DNA of 6,108 bases, taken from JALTID01 sp027004335 [NCBI: bacterium]. GTDB taxonomy: Bacteria; JALSQH01. A model generated the notes under the pieces. The model saw nothing but the letters and a program-made list of their open reading frames with translations, was not told where the DNA came from and ran no database searches. The first letter of the stretch is position 1. Each line of letters begins with the position of its first letter. Positions 5,906-6,108 of this stretch are shown piece by piece. Location: contig JALTID010000243.1 of the NCBI GenBank assembly GCA_027004335.1, positions 1 to 6,108 of the forward strand. The letters run 5' to 3'. A program made the translations under genes and the position numbers.

Positions 5906-5934
5906 AGGATAGTAAACTTTGATTGATGTGTCAA
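5906..5934 (-). promoter_or_regulatory. Sigma70-type promoter of the tatT-tatP-aor operon
   Basis: On the minus strand a consensus TTGACA -35 box (5934-5929) is followed after exactly 17 bases by TATCCT (5911-5906), which matches 4 of 6 bases of the -10 consensus. The predicted start near 5899 leaves a leader of about 16 bases that just includes the AGGAGG. The box begins 2 bases after the stop codon of the upstream lipase gene. The operon could therefore be expressed separately from the lipase, although read-through is possible because no terminator is visible between them. Confidence 0.6.
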
Positions 5935-5936
5935 TA

Positions 5937-6108
5937 TCAAAAGTCTTCTTTTTCAAGTCTCCTTGCCTCGGAAAGAAAAAAACCAAGATAGTCAAAATTT
6001 GTCATACCAAGGGGCTGGCCTATGATGCCATAATGATCCCCCTCAAGAATTCCTAACCATTCTCCCCACTTTGCAGATTTTATAGATACCATGCCATCGT
6101 TTTCACCC
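5937..6108 (-). CDS. C-terminus of a lipase/esterase, alpha/beta hydrolase fold (5' part outside window)
   Basis: The minus-strand frame is open from the right window edge to a TGA at 5939-5937, giving 56 visible residues. NDGMVSIKSAKWGEW and then LEGDHYGIIGQ match the end of bacterial triacylglycerol lipases, where the aspartate of NDG(L/M)V and the histidine of the D/N-H-x block complete the catalytic triad with a serine that would lie upstream of the window. The gene is therefore probably an esterase or lipase acting on acyl esters. The nucleophile elbow and any signal peptide lie outside the window, so location and exact subfamily cannot be judged. It is on the same strand as the tatT operon, 53 bases before it. 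Confidence 0.75.
   Translation of the reverse strand, partial: GENDGMVSIKSAKWGEWLGILEGDHYGIIGQPLGMTNFDYLGFFLSEARRLEKEDF

Noticed and set aside
5884-5940. Longer TatT-like protein starting at TTG 5940
   Set aside because: It would overlap the upstream lipase stop, includes the promoter and AGGAGG within coding sequence, and puts 19 residues before an otherwise complete signal peptide.
1-6108. CRISPR array, insertion sequence or phage gene
   Set aside because: No regularly spaced repeats, transposase, integrase or terminal inverted repeats were seen on either strand.

Overview
The window looks like a piece of an anaerobic bacterial chromosome. The evidence is strong Shine-Dalgarno sites (AGGAGG), recognisable sigma70-type promoter boxes, a tRNA gene with an encoded CCA end, a tungsten-type aldehyde:ferredoxin oxidoreductase (AOR), and a TatT/TatP-type TRAP solute-binding pair of the kind described in Treponema. 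Base composition is moderately AT-rich, and proteins on the minus strand are lysine-rich. The lineage cannot be fixed from the sequence.

Layout. The left end (1-341, plus strand) holds the C-terminal part of a gene cut by the window edge, possibly a beta-propeller protein. A weak terminator-like hairpin and a 77-residue ORF of unknown function (434-667, plus) follow. Next come a good promoter and a tRNA-Ala(GGC) gene (728-803, plus). The tRNA ends four bases from the stop codon of a minus-strand operon that converges on it.

The minus strand from about 5934 down to 808 reads as one compact five-gene operon: TatT-like periplasmic TPR protein, DctP/TatP-type solute-binding protein, AOR, a MoaD/ThiS-like ubiquitin-fold protein ending in Gly-Gly, and a monoacylglycerol-lipase-like alpha/beta hydrolase. 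Gaps run from a 1-base overlap to 11 bases. A -35/-10 pair (TTGACA, 17 bases, TATCCT) lies in the 53-base gap upstream of tatT. Upstream on the same strand is the C-terminus of another lipase/esterase, cut by the right edge.

How the genes may work together (inference). TatT and TatP would capture a hydrophobic or carboxylate-type ligand in the periplasm. AOR would interconvert a carboxylate and its aldehyde with ferredoxin, using a tungsto- or molybdopterin cofactor whose sulfur could be supplied by the adjacent MoaD-like carrier. The hydrolase would act on esters of the same compounds. The TRAP membrane subunits (DctQ/DctM), expected next to the binding protein, are absent, and the AOR gene sits in their place. 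This TatT-TatP-AOR-MoaD-hydrolase arrangement is the most interesting part of the window.
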